Assembly: GCA_944474755.1 (NCBI GenBank)
Contig: OX104117.1
Coordinates: 64,595,522 to 64,659,521 of the forward strand
Reading direction: 5' to 3'
From: Limnoperna fortunei
Taxonomy: Eukaryota > Mollusca > Bivalvia > Mytilida > Modiolidae
Length of the DNA stretch: 64,000 nucleotides
The position numbers were made by a program, and so were the translations under genes. Below are positions 38,691 through 50,394 of the stretch, piece by piece; the stretch's first letter is position 1, and every line of letters begins with the position of its first letter. The notes under the pieces are model-generated. The model was not told where the DNA came from. It worked only from the letters and a program-made list of their open reading frames with translations, and made no database searches.

Positions 38691-40350
38691 CATTTCTTAC
38701 AAACTAAACCAAAACTCAAAATGTTCGTTCTATCATGTGCATAGAATGATCAGAAGGTACACGTGTTTATAAAATCTCTATTTCATTAAGGGCGACCGTG
38801 GAATCCTTGATTTGAGTGATGCATGAACTGGTTGATCGCTATATACTCACCCTTCCGGATTACCCTATATTATGTACAGGACTTCAACCGTCCACTGAGA
38901 AACATGACGGAGCCACACGTGTGGAAAGTGCTCACCCTTCCGGATTACCTGACTTTACTCCTAGTTTTGAAAAACTGTTCGTGTTGCTCGCCTTAGTTTC
39001 TGTGTTTGTTTTGTTTTTTTTTTTTTTAGATTTCTGTCCGCGTATTTGATTTCCGATTTATCTTCCCGTCGTTGCTTCATCTGTATCACGTGATCCGTAT
39101 ACGAATAATTGTTGATTTAGAAACTATTTACGTTATCTTTATGAGGAAGTGCACACAGGCGTTTCATAATTTGCACACAGACGATTCATAATTATTTTAA
39201 AACGGAAACGCCCTTATATATTATTAAAAAAACAAGGAAACTTGTAAGTACGGACAGATAGTACAAACCAGCATTTTGTTGTTATAGTTACATTAACTAA
39301 ATGTAAACTATAGTTCGGATCGATTGACTAAATGATTGATTTACATGTCATCAATACGTCAATGCCAATATTTTTAGCCATATTGGGGCGTGCCTTATAC
39401 ATCAAATTTCAGAGTTGATAAAATCTTACATGAGCGCCATAAACATTCCTTTACTGAGATTTTTGCTATTCACAATTTTATTAAATCAAAACTTTCGGTT
39501 ACGTCTGTTTTCATGGTAACTGAGAAAATTCTCTTGCTGAGCAAAATATTTTTTACTCAAAACAAGTTTATGGAACTGGAGCCTGAGTATGTAATCGGCA
39601 TAACTATGTTTCGACAATAAACTCATCGTAAGTTCCAAGGCTTGTATATCAAACGACTTCCTATTCTTACTTACAACACACGTATGTGGAATAGTTTATT
39701 AGTATTTGATCATGGGCTTAACGTAAACTACTTGTATATTCTTGACACACGAGGAAGTCGATGATCAGACCTACTTGAAGAGTAAATCTAGAATTTGTCA
39801 AAAATATACGGAAGTTTTAATTATCTGTTACAAGTCTTCCTCGTAAATAACGCTGTAGTTATACATTTAGTATAAATATTTTCCTCTAAAATGTTTACAA
39901 TAAATTTCGTTTTGATTATTTTTTTTTTTAATTTGATTTTACAACATTTTAGTTTTGGTCCGATTTAAATGCTTTTATTTACCAGTTAAGAAATAGAAAC
40001 AATAAATTAATCTATTGATACGTTTTGCAGACTTTGTAATACAGATTTTATCCGAAATCCTATAGATATATATAATAAGCAATAGCTGCTAAGACGCTTT
40101 TCTTGTTAGACACGATAGTCAAAGCAAAACTCGAATGTCTCCTCTAATTAACTGAAATTTATTGTAAATGTTACAACTAAAATACAAAGGATCCTTACTA
40201 AGTACTTAGGTTTGAAATATGTCAAATAATCTAATAAAACAACCGTCTGGTTTTTGTAATGTTTTTGAAAATCTTTGGCCGAATGGTCTATATGTAGTTC
40301 GTCATTTTTACTGATCAACAATGGGGTTTAGAGTTCGTGTCGGTCGGTGC
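38691..40350. other. Intergenic, nothing recognised
   Basis: The short phrase CACCCTTCCGGATTACC occurs twice (about 38850 and 38935). No gene seen. Confidence 0.45.
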
Positions 40351-40490
40351 TCCGAATGCAACCTATAGTTGCAATGATTCCCAATTCCTGTCGAAGGTGG
40401 GGGATTCTAACAAACTACACTGTCATCTCAAATATAAAAACTAGACGCCATAATATTGCTGAAAGCCGTATATATGAAACATAAAAAATA
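40351..40490 (+). mobile_element. Diverged SINE 3' part
   Basis: A TATAAAAACTAGACGCCATA core with degraded flanks resembles the SINE family at 16424. Confidence 0.4.
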
Positions 40491-40664
40491 AAAATCTCGA
40501 TATAGTTGGTTTACAAACACGATAGTACGGCAACAAAGACACTAAGAATAAATTTATCGTTATGGGAAATCCATTTCACATACGACATTTTTATTGAGTC
40601 ATTAGTTATCGTTTCTCTCTTCCTGTATTTGAATTTTCCCCAACATTACAATAAGTATAGATCA

Positions 40665-40767
<103 letters not shown>

Positions 40768-41241
40768 TATATACAGTATATATAAGTATAGATCAAGCAC
40801 TGCCTACTCACTTTTTGTTTTTTGTGGTTTTGTTTTTCGTTTCGCGGTCTGTATGTTTGTCTGAATTCGGGTGAATGGAAACGTTTTTCAACTTTCGATC
40901 GGCTTTGTTGTTTAGTTTGCTTTTTGCTATTTTTCAGACAGCAAAGCAATTGGTAAAACGAGCAATTTCTTATTTTAAAAATGTACAATAAAACAAGATT
41001 AATATAGGTTTTTACATACTTTTGGGGGGAAGACCTGGTATTAGGTATTATCCGACATCTAATCAGAATGCCCGAAACAAGAACGTTGTTATGTTACCAT
41101 AGGAACGTTTTTGTTTCAGACGTTTTGATTGGACAACGAAACAAGTACAGATTCGTGCACGTGAGTTCATCTGTACTGGGTCATTTCTATCAGAAATTGG
41201 TTATTTACGGAAGAATATCTTAACAAAAATACAGACATGTT

Positions 41242-41560
41242 CTACACTATACCATAAAGAATCCATACTAAAACAAGGCGTAAAGGATAAGCTAAATGGA
41301 ACAGGCTTAACCCATGGAGCACAGACTGCACGCAGCCGGAAACACTACAATGAAAATGGTAAGAAACCACACTGAACAGAAACAGACAAAGACTGCACTT
41401 AAAAGAAACTGACTTAGAATAAAACAAGGCTGACAGACAGCACTTACTACTAACAGAAATTGACACAAACTACAATGATCAAAAACAAGCGCAAACTATG
41501 TTAATGGGAAACGGATGTAGACTATATATTTAACAGAAGGATGGCTTAATTACAACTGTC
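41242..41560. repeat. Degenerate CA/GA-rich tandem repeat, left part
   Basis: Irregular units of the type AACAGAAACAGACAAAGACT and CACTTA. The same composition continues at 42410-43120, beyond a TA-flanked MITE. Confidence 0.6.
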
Positions 41561-41608
41561 CGACCAAGGGCATTAGGTTGTCGGTGTAGGACTTTAAAAA
41601 CTCCCCCA
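41545..41608 (-). repeat. Dispersed repeat fragment
   Basis: CTGTCCGACCAAGGGCATTA and GGTTGTCGGTGTAGGA recur in reverse complement at 53315-53380 (CCTACACCGACAACCTAAAT, GGTCGGACAG). Confidence 0.7.
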
Positions 41609-41640
41609 AGTCAATTACACAGAAATAATACAAGTAATTA

Positions 41641-42405
41641 CTGTAAATTCAGAAATTTTTGCGATGTTTTTATTATTGCGAATAATACGATCGTTCTGTG
41701 ATAGCAATAATTAAACCTCGCAATTTTACGTTTAGGCATCTGGTGCTTTTATTTTGTCGGCGGCATCGTTGTTAACAGCTTTGTCAGGGTCCGATATCTC
41801 GCGACAATGTCGTCCGTGGAGCGCTTTTTTTGTAACAACCTTCCACATTGACATTTTAAAAACTTGAATGATTATAACAGAAATATCTACTATATTTATA
41901 TCTTTATTTACCCCTGTCAATTGGCAATAATTTATTTGATGTTTAATTAAAAGAAATTAATAGTAACACGCCAATCTTTTAAATAATTTTCTGTTTTCTC
42001 AACCTAGCGTGCACACATAAAACATCTGTAAAGCCCTACCATTTCCATTCAATTCGAATGCGATAATTAATTTTACATAACCTAATTTATTTCTCTTTGA
42101 TGGAAATAAAACCGTTTTAGTAACCATGCTGAGCCTCAATATACACAAATCAAAAATTAATAAAGACTCGTGACAAGTGTTTCTAATCTCTAACACGGGT
42201 AAATGAAAATGAAATGTGTATTCCGTTTGGTGTAGAGAGACTATTTACAGACGACAAACATTTAACAAAAACTGACAACTGCTGAGTAATAATTCGTTGT
42301 CATTACATTTTTTGCTACCTCGGCCGATCGCAAAATTAAGAACTCGCATTTTTTAAGTCCCCGAGTCGCAATAATAAATGAACGCAATAATTTCTGAATT
42401 TACAG
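41641..42405. mobile_element. Non-autonomous DNA transposon with TIRs and TA target duplication
   Basis: Left end TA-CTGTAAATTCAGAAATTT, right end AATTTCTGAATTTACAG-TA: inverted termini of at least 17 bp flanked by TA dinucleotides, as in Tc1/mariner-type insertions. No transposase ORF. Both ends continue inward with TTGCGA / CGCAATAA. It splits a degenerate tandem array. Confidence 0.8.
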
Positions 42406-42409
42406 TATA

Positions 42410-43120
42410 TGGACAGACTACATTTAACAGAAAGGGACAGAGTCGAATCAATACATTAAACAGAAACAAACATAAACAAACAACCACAATTTAAGGCGAG
42501 ATAAACAGTCTAAACAAAAGTAGTGAAACGAAATGGACACAGCATTCAATAAAAGGAGACAGGCCAATTAACTTAAAACAGAAACAGACTGAGACTAAAC
42601 TAAGCAAAGTCGGATATACTAAACTGAACGGAAACGAAACGACCTGCACTAAGCCGACGTGGAAAGACTAAACTGAACTAAACGAAAACAGACCAACACT
42701 AAGTTGAATGATAAGATCGAACAAACACTACATAAACAAAACTGAAAGAAAACATTAACCAAAAATGCAGAGACTACAATAGACACGAAGGACAGACTAC
42801 ACCAAATAAGAAACTGACACCAACTGCTCATAACAAGCGAACAAAACTAAACAAAAACGAACATAACTACACTTAACAGAAACAAAAACAAAAACTACAA
42901 TGAACAGAAACATTCGTCAACTATACTCAATAGAAAATGGTCACAAACTTCATAAAAAACGGATACTACCTAAACTAAACAGCATCGGACAGAGACTAAG
43001 ACGGATACACCGTATTAATGAACAAAGTTCAGAGACTGATAGGCATTTTTTAAAACAAACATACCGACCACATTCCACCGACAGACATACCACAACATAC
43101 GTTATTTACACAGTCACACA
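42410..43120. repeat. Degenerate CA/GA-rich tandem repeat, right part
   Basis: Continues the array left of the MITE: AACAGAAACAAACATAAACA, AAACAGAAACAGACTGAGAC and similar, loose period near 30 bp. It makes a spurious ORF at 42900-43124. Confidence 0.6.
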
Positions 43121-43194
43121 TTAAATAGACAACTTATATTTTAACATTTGTAGTTTACAACTCCTGTATCTAGTTCTTAGCAGAAGAGATCAAC

Positions 43195-43540
43195 AGATAC
43201 CATACTGTTAGGTTTCACAGTGCTCGACCCACAGAGCAGCACATACCGTCCCCGGTGAGCGGATAAGCGAGACCTTCTCGTCGGAGTGGTTGTCAGGTCA
43301 TAATACGAAAAGCCTTGCGCGGACCGTAGTCGGTGACGTGTTTGGAGAGTGCCACGCTCCAAACAATAAAGACCCCTTTTGTAAGTTTCGAAAAAGAGTG
43401 GCTCATTGCAATCGCTACAAAAGTCTCAATTCTCAGCCCCTAACGTTTATTGTTTGTTTACTTGTTCTCGTCCAGAATATAGATGAAATATTGCCCGCTG
43501 GACGTAAAAGCAAATGTAAAATCAATCAATCAATCAAATG
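43195..43540 (+). mobile_element. SINE-like repeat with CTGGACGTAAA tail
   Basis: Contains CAGTGCTCGACCCACAGAGC, GAGAGTGCCACGCTCC, TTTATTGTTTGTTTACTTGT and CGCTGGACGTAAAAGCAAAT and ends in CAATCAATCAATCAAA. The reverse complement matches 62840-63260. Confidence 0.7.
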
Positions 43541-44017
43541 GCAGAGCTTCCCCGAAAACAGATCAAACTTATTCAGTAACGCCATAACCAAATAAAAATA
43601 TATATTATTGCACGCGTGTGTGTCGTTTATATTTTACTTATATAATAGAACAAATTTATCTCTGTTTAATAACATGACTAAATATATTTCCGTCAAGGTA
43701 TTGGACCAAATAAATGCCCCTTTTCTGTGTGTATATATGTGGTTTGTCTCCATTATTGAGATAAAATCACAAAATGCACGCTTCAGTATTTTTTAACGGA
43801 GATTAATGTTCACTTAAGTTACTTAATGTTGCAACACGTAATGTCTTTTGTTCATGTTGAGCTAAATAATATGTTGAGCGATGTTCTGTTTTGACCTGTA
43901 GGGGTTCTAGAAGGGCAGTTTTTTTAATAAATAAATAAAAGTAAGTTGAAACGAAAGAAGATGCCAGTTTATAAAAAAAATTGTATTCGAACAATGCAAT
44001 TAAATAATTTTCTTGGT

Positions 44018-44254
44018 TTAAATGGCCTTTAGAACCACTTTTAGCAATTTCCCATGTAAAATTGTGACTACCAGTTTTTATAAAGGAAGCTGCAGTACCC
44101 AGTAAAAAGCCGTGGCCTTCGGGAGGGAAACTGGTAATCCTATATACAAGAAGTCAAGCACATCCTGCTCACAGTAGTCCCGAACACTAAATCTTGTGTT
44201 GACATGCACGTGGTCAATAACTATTTTAACCCGTCGACCACCGAGGCCCCGGAA
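44018..44254 (-). mobile_element. SINE, near full length, minus orientation
   Basis: AACCACTTTTAGCAATTTCC core at the left and GTCGACCACCGAGGCCCC (reverse of the tRNA-like head) at the right. Confidence 0.75.
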
Positions 44255-44439
44255 ATTCAATATAGACTGAAACTGTATGTTTTTTTAAGACTTCTAACAA
44301 ATAAATTTTACGAAAAATAATATAGTGATGCACGTATATTGGTGAATATTATTCCGAGCAAAATACTTATTTATTGCAAGAGATTGAGAGGGTAATTTAT
44401 TTTCTCAACGGAACAATATGAACACAATAATGAATTAAA

Positions 44440-45350
44440 AATAATGTGTTGGGATGCCAACACAGAAGTCGCCCCAAATCCCCATTGATAGCATTGCATT
44501 CCACTCAGGACATTAAAACGTACATACACATACAATTTCAGTAAAATCGGACAACGTTTAAATTTTGACGCGTTTTGGCAGCCATTTTGAAACGCATGGT
44601 CGAAAACAAATTCCGAATGCGAATTTTTACTCTGGACAATTAAATCTACTTGCAATCGGAGCACATTACATTTCATCGAGATAGGATAACGTTGAAAACT
44701 ATGCACGCAACATCGGAAACAAAATTTCAAAGGTAGCGTTTCACTCGAAATACTAAAATCTAACTCCATACCAAATTTCGTGAAAATCGGACCACGGGAA
44801 AATTTTTGTCATTTTTGGGTATGTTTCGTCAAGTGGCGGCCATTTTAAAATGGTGGCCATTATCAAAACTCTGATTATGATCTTAAGGATCATAACTGGC
44901 TCCCAAACGACCCCCGTGGACACTCGAGTTCAGGCATCTATTCACAGCAACTTTATCTGCCAGGGAAGCAAGATTCGCGCAAATCGGAGCATTTAGAATT
45001 TTCGGCTGCCAGCTTGGATTCAAAACGGCCGCCATAGAATGTCAACATGTGTGTCATATGGTGCAGTATAACACACTCTACTTATATACCAATTTTCGTT
45101 AAAACCCATAAACTTTTTTATTTTGAAGGATTTTTTCCTTTTATGGCGGCCATTTTAAGATGGCCGTCATGTTCAAATTCAAATTAGGTAATCTACTTAA
45201 AAACTAAGTTTCGTGCAAATCCGAGCATTTAGAATTTTTGGCGGCCAGCTTGGATTCAAAATGGCCGCCATAAAAAGTCAACATGTGCGTCATATATAAC
45301 GAAATTTTGACTACGCAATGGCCATAATATGGACGAAGAATATTGAATAA
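44440..45350. repeat. GGCGGCCATTTT-type dispersed repeat, internally duplicated
   Basis: The block AATCGGAGCATTTAGAATTT / GGATTCAAAACGGCCGCCAT / GTCAACATGTGTGTCATAT at about 44975 recurs at about 45215. Several GGCCGCCAT and GGCGGCCATTTTAA motifs occur. A 132-codon minus-strand ORF here (44371-44769) is a by-product. Confidence 0.7.
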
Positions 45351-47349
45351 ACCGAGCCGAAGGCAAGGTTCATATCAGTTTTGCTGCTTCATAACATGAC
45401 CTGCATGCTGTTAGAACTTTGTGGCTATTGCCACCGATTTCATTTATTATTTGGTTTATTGCGTTGACGAACAGTTTAACCATTATATTGGTGCACTTTT
45501 ACTCTATAGCGGTCCGATTTTCTGATATACATATTGACTGGTCTCATATCCAATATCGTGTATTTCTTTATGTTAGCTGATCGGTTGTAAACCAAAAAAA
45601 AATTACGAATTTATTAGTGGTATGCAATTATCAACAATATTTCTGCAATGCCACTTTTTGTATTGCAGATCTTACAATATTCTACAGATTGATGACTTAA
45701 TGATTTGAAAATGATATTGCTTTAAATGCAAGTTTGGAGACTATGCTTAATTTTTTTTAATGAAATAAAACGCTTCAAAACTTATATAATACTGAGATGT
45801 AATTATAACTAGTAAAAACGCTCTAGATAAAAACAGTCTGCGCAGATTATACATAAAAATCATGATGCGAGAGAAGTTTAACAGATTGTAAAAGTATCGC
45901 AGACATTCATGCACTCAAAGAAACAGTTTTTAGATTTGACATTATGCTTGGATGTATTGGTAATAGGGTGAGTAATTATAGGTTATATGATGCGTAATTT
46001 TGAGTAATATGATGTATAGGTAATAGGGTTAGTGATTAATGATCGTACGACCAGTGTTTATGGGTAATACGATGGGGGTATTATTCGTGATAATAGACCC
46101 ATACCACACATTTGCCTATTAGTTTATGATAACAAAAAGTCAATTTAAAACAACTGCACCACCTCATTTGGAATAATATTCGGTGGACTAAAAGCACAAT
46201 TTAAGGAAAAATAAATATTATAAAATCAGAAAAATGTATCATGCCAAAATTGTTTGAACGCTCTGGAACTATCCCTACCCTTTGTAGATTTGGCTTTCCC
46301 AAAGTCGCTGTGTATATTTGTAAGAATCCAATCTAATTAAAATTAAATCGTTCACAAGCTCCCTCCCCTGCGTAAGATACGTGGCTGAAAAAAAAAGAAA
46401 TGCTGGTTTTTATCATGGCTATCGCACCTGCGTTTTATCTGATTTCAACTAACAAATATATAATTATTTCTCCCTACTAAAAAGAAACATAGGACTGTCG
46501 GGAGACAGTATAACCACTTCCTAAATTGACAAAATACTAAAAGGCGTCAAATTAGCAGGGGGTAACTGGGTATATATAAGGTAATACCGATGTGCGGACC
46601 AAAAGGGTAAACTTTTCAGCTCTCCAAAATATATGAAAAGGTAGTTTTGTCATTGAAAAATATATCATTGCGTAGTTGTAAATTATCTATATATATCCAT
46701 TCCTCAATTCTCATCTTAAATCTTACACCCATATCAACCACGGTGATTTTATAAACAAAGTGTTCTATTAACATCACTTGATCATATTTGTAGTGAATGG
46801 CCTATTTTTTTCGATGGGGATGTGCAAAAAATATATTTGAATAGGTCTGATTGAATAATTCAATATATTAAATAACCCCTCAAGCTTCTGAGATGCCATC
46901 TTGGATTTCCAATTAACTCGGAAATTTGTATACGGGCAAGGTGTATGATATAGGATCATTACGACGTGTGCAAAGTTTCCAATGTCAAACGACTATTGTT
47001 ACGTTGTAGGGTCTAATGATATTTCACAGTCTTATTAAGTAAAACGTTTGGATACCACGAGTGCACTTCAGAATCGAGTGAATTTTATTGAATAAGTTAT
47101 AAAAAGTATATAATACCAACATTAAAACATAGGCCGCACCCTTACAGGATCAAATATACATGTATGAAACATGACACGAATATTGACGTTTGAACGCATG
47201 CATTGGTTATAGTACGGAACATTAACATTGTCAAAATAATTGTATTATATTTCGTATAAATTAATGAAATCATTGTATAATATTACAGTTCGTTTGATAT
47301 TTAATCGGAATGCTCGTATATACATGTATACACATTACATACATTGTGT
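45351..47349. other. Intergenic, nothing recognised
   Basis: AT-rich. GGTAATAGGGT phrases recur loosely at 45958-46080. No gene seen. Confidence 0.45.
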
Positions 47350-47461
47350 GTAAGTACAACTACCTGTATCACGTCGAGACAGTTTGTACATTCGTATCAC
47401 TACGAGAAGCTAAGTTGAGATGCGGAACGATACGTGATACTGGTAGTTGTACATGCACTTA
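47350..47461. repeat. Palindromic hairpin repeat
   Basis: GTAAGTACAACTACCTGTAT and CACG pair with CGTGATACTGGTAGTTGTAC downstream across a loop of about 55 bases. A short fold-back element. Confidence 0.75.
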
Positions 47462-48991
47462 AATATATGTAAAAAGATTATCTAAAATTAAGAAGTATAA
47501 AAGAGGGTAGAACAAACCTGAATGTTTAAAATTTAAAACTTTAATATTCAACGAATCATTTTGACATAAAATAGTCCATGACGTCACAAGTATTTTGACG
47601 GCACATTTCATTCATGGAATAAGAGTCACCATCGCTGTCGTATAGAATAGTTGGTTATAACATTTATTATGATGTCAAAAAGTAGGTCCGACAAAAGTAC
47701 ATCTTTGTATTGCATTTTCAGACATTGACGAAATACATGCTTAATTTTAGATAAAATTACTGCCTTTTTGAAATAGGTCGCTATTAGGATTTCTGATGAG
47801 TGATATTTACCAAGCCGCTTGGTGGGGTTAACAAATATTTTGTGGTGTGAAAAATACCGACAGCGAAAGCATGTCAGTCAGTAATTGTTGTATCTTGGTT
47901 TGATGTTTTGTAAATACATGTACATGTATGTCATTTGTATTGTGTTTGCTTGATCCTTAGGAGTGTATTTTGCAAATGAAGTTGTGTATATATTACACGA
48001 ATAAAACCAACTCATCCTCGTCTATCGTAACAACACATACTCGTCTGTTGTTGTTGTTGGCAAGATTTTTGTGTTGAAGACATGTATATGAATCAGATAC
48101 CGATTTCAAATTTTGTGGATTAAGATTGAGACGGCAATTCTAATTGGCTAATGAACAATTCAAATTTTAAATTTATTTTTAAGGCAAAACCAGTTTATGT
48201 TGGATTCCAACCTTACCGCTTGTTATCTATGTTTGGAATAATGTGTTGATGCAAATTTAGTACTGTTACGAATTTACATGACCCGAAAGAAGTTTTTGAG
48301 ACCAATCAAAAACACGCACATTTATATTCACGTAAAAGTGTTTGTTTTGGTCTTTTGTAAAACAAGTTCAAAAGAACGTGAAGCTGACTAGTCTAGATGG
48401 TAAGTCTCGCACTATTGATCACCTGTATGTTAACAGTCTGATAAATTGCAAAAAGCGTCAACTTATGATATAGCCGAAAATTATAAACAACGAAAACGTC
48501 CTTTGAAGTTAATTATTCTAGTTAATAGTTAAATTAAAGAGGAACAATTTGTTTCGTTTTTATTTTGCCCCCTTAAACCTTCGGATATAATTCTGCCTCA
48601 TCATAAAACTTAACGCACGTAAGACAATTAAATTACTGAGAAAACGTATTCTCTACTATAGCATTTATCAAATCTAACGAGATTTGTCCAAACAGACTTC
48701 TCTATCGGCTGCTGACACATTTACACATAAATTATATAAAGTCATCATTAATATTTTCTTGTGAAAACCTTGATATAACAAGAGCGATTTGAAAAAAAAC
48801 AACTCCATTATTCCTTCTGTGTCGTCGGTTTCGTAATACATGGCTGCACCTTATTAATGTTGGTATATCACTATGTAAATTTGTTTCTCTGTAATCATTT
48901 TGAATTTGGATCCTCATTCATGGTTTTTTAAAGTTTGTTTGAACGGGGTTTAACTCCACTTTCCATATATGTCATGTTTGAAAGATGCTTT
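47462..48991. other. Intergenic, nothing recognised
   Basis: No convincing ORF, RNA gene or named repeat. Confidence 0.45.
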
Positions 48992-49129
48992 TTTAAACAT
49001 GCTATTGGTATTCCAACGGGAACTAATTGTGCTCCTTAATTCGCCAAATTGTTTTTGTACTATTATGAGGTTGCATTCTTAGATAGCCTGCCGAAGAAGA
49101 AAGAAAAGCACTTGCTCAGACTAGGTTTT
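48992..49129 (+). pseudogene. Penelope-like RT fragment
   Basis: Translates as FKHAIGIPTGTNCAP, stop, FAKLFLYYYEVAFLDSLPKK and so on. GIPxGTxCAPxxAxLFLYxYE is the RT motif-B region of Penelope-like elements. An internal stop and no flanking RT show a small dead fragment. Confidence 0.6.
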
Positions 49130-49299
49130 TATGGTGTTCTGGTTACTAATTTTCTGTTTGTTTTTTATCTTTGCCCGAGTGCGAATAGTAATCGTCCCTT
49201 ATATGGTGGCTCTTGTTGTTCGGTTGGTTCACATGTTATTTGACTTCCAGCAAATGTTCAGCGATATCATGATGTCGAGTTTTTTTTTTATTTAGGAAG

Positions 49300-49471
49300 A
49301 AACTAGATTACCATCAGAAAATTCCCACCTTTGGCAGAAAAACTGGCAATCCTTTTCAATTAAAGGTTGGAGTCGAGCACACCCGGTCCGCGTTAAGGCT
49401 CGAAACAACAACCTCATTGTAGACCAGCTCGTTATCGATAGTTGATGACATACTACCATCGAGGCCCCGAC
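49300..49471 (-). mobile_element. SINE, minus orientation
   Basis: GGTTGGAGTCGAGCACACCC, then GCTCGAAACAACAACCTCAT (degraded B box) and ACCATCGAGGCCCCG (head). Confidence 0.65.
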
Positions 49472-50008
49472 TTAAAATAATATCTTATACCTAACAGCGC
49501 TATTTAAAAAAAGTAGACCTGAAGCATGCGCACTCTTAAGATGTCCGTTATTAAGTTTTCATCATCCCTGTGGGAGATAAAGGTCAAAGTTTAGAATGTT
49601 GTAATTATATCTTGGTTTAGAACAAACCGGAATCTTGGTGGTCTACCCAAAACGAGGAAGTTACGGAAGTTTTGGCCATGAACACTTAAATTTTTAAGAT
49701 ATTTATCCATTTACTTAACATTTTTTGTCGCGGTTTTAACATTCGTAAATTTTCTCACAAACAAAATCGAGTTCTGATGATGCAAGTGTAAGAAAACAAA
49801 GATGCAAAAAAGATATTGTGACTGTTGCAATATACGTTCGATCTAGGACGCATTTTGGAACAATCCAGGACGTTTCATTATGGTATTTAGAAAAAAAACA
49901 CCTTAGCATAACCTATGTGTACACACTATTTTAATGATGTAAAACAAAATGTCACAGTTATTAGGACATGAAGAATACAAGGTAATAATATTCGCTAGAA
50001 ACCAATCA

Positions 50009-50212
50009 AATGATACGAACTGCGTAGTCTATCCTAGTACCAACACAGTAAATTATACAAAATGCGTAGTCTATTCTGGTACCAGCGCAGTAAATGATAC
50101 CGACTGCGTAGTCTATTCTGGTACCAAAGCAGTAAATGATACGAACTGCGTAGTCTATCCTATATATAGTACCAACGCAGTAAATGATACGAACTGTGGT
50201 CTAACTTAGTAC
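50009..50212. repeat. Five tandem units of 42 bp
   Basis: TGCGTAGTCTAT or its variant starts at 50021, 50063, 50105, 50147 and about 50195 (the last gap has 6 extra bases). Because 42 is a multiple of three, an ORF with 14-residue repeats (TNCVVYSGTKAVND type) runs through it; I regard this as a by-product. Confidence 0.9.
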
Positions 50213-50394
50213 CAACGCAGAAAATGCAAAAGGAAAAAGTTCAAGTGATACAGACTACTGGTGTTTAAAAAAAAGGAAGCGGGCTCTTCATTCTTCAAAT
50301 ATATATCAAATTAAACCAAAATGCTCTTAGACAATTTTCAGGTATATCGTTGCTTTCCCCGGATAAACTAGTGGTTTTTTGTAAATATTTGTTG

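Noticed and set aside
44371..44769. 132-codon minus-strand ORF
   Set aside because: Lies in the GGCGGCCATTTT-type dispersed repeat and has no domain.
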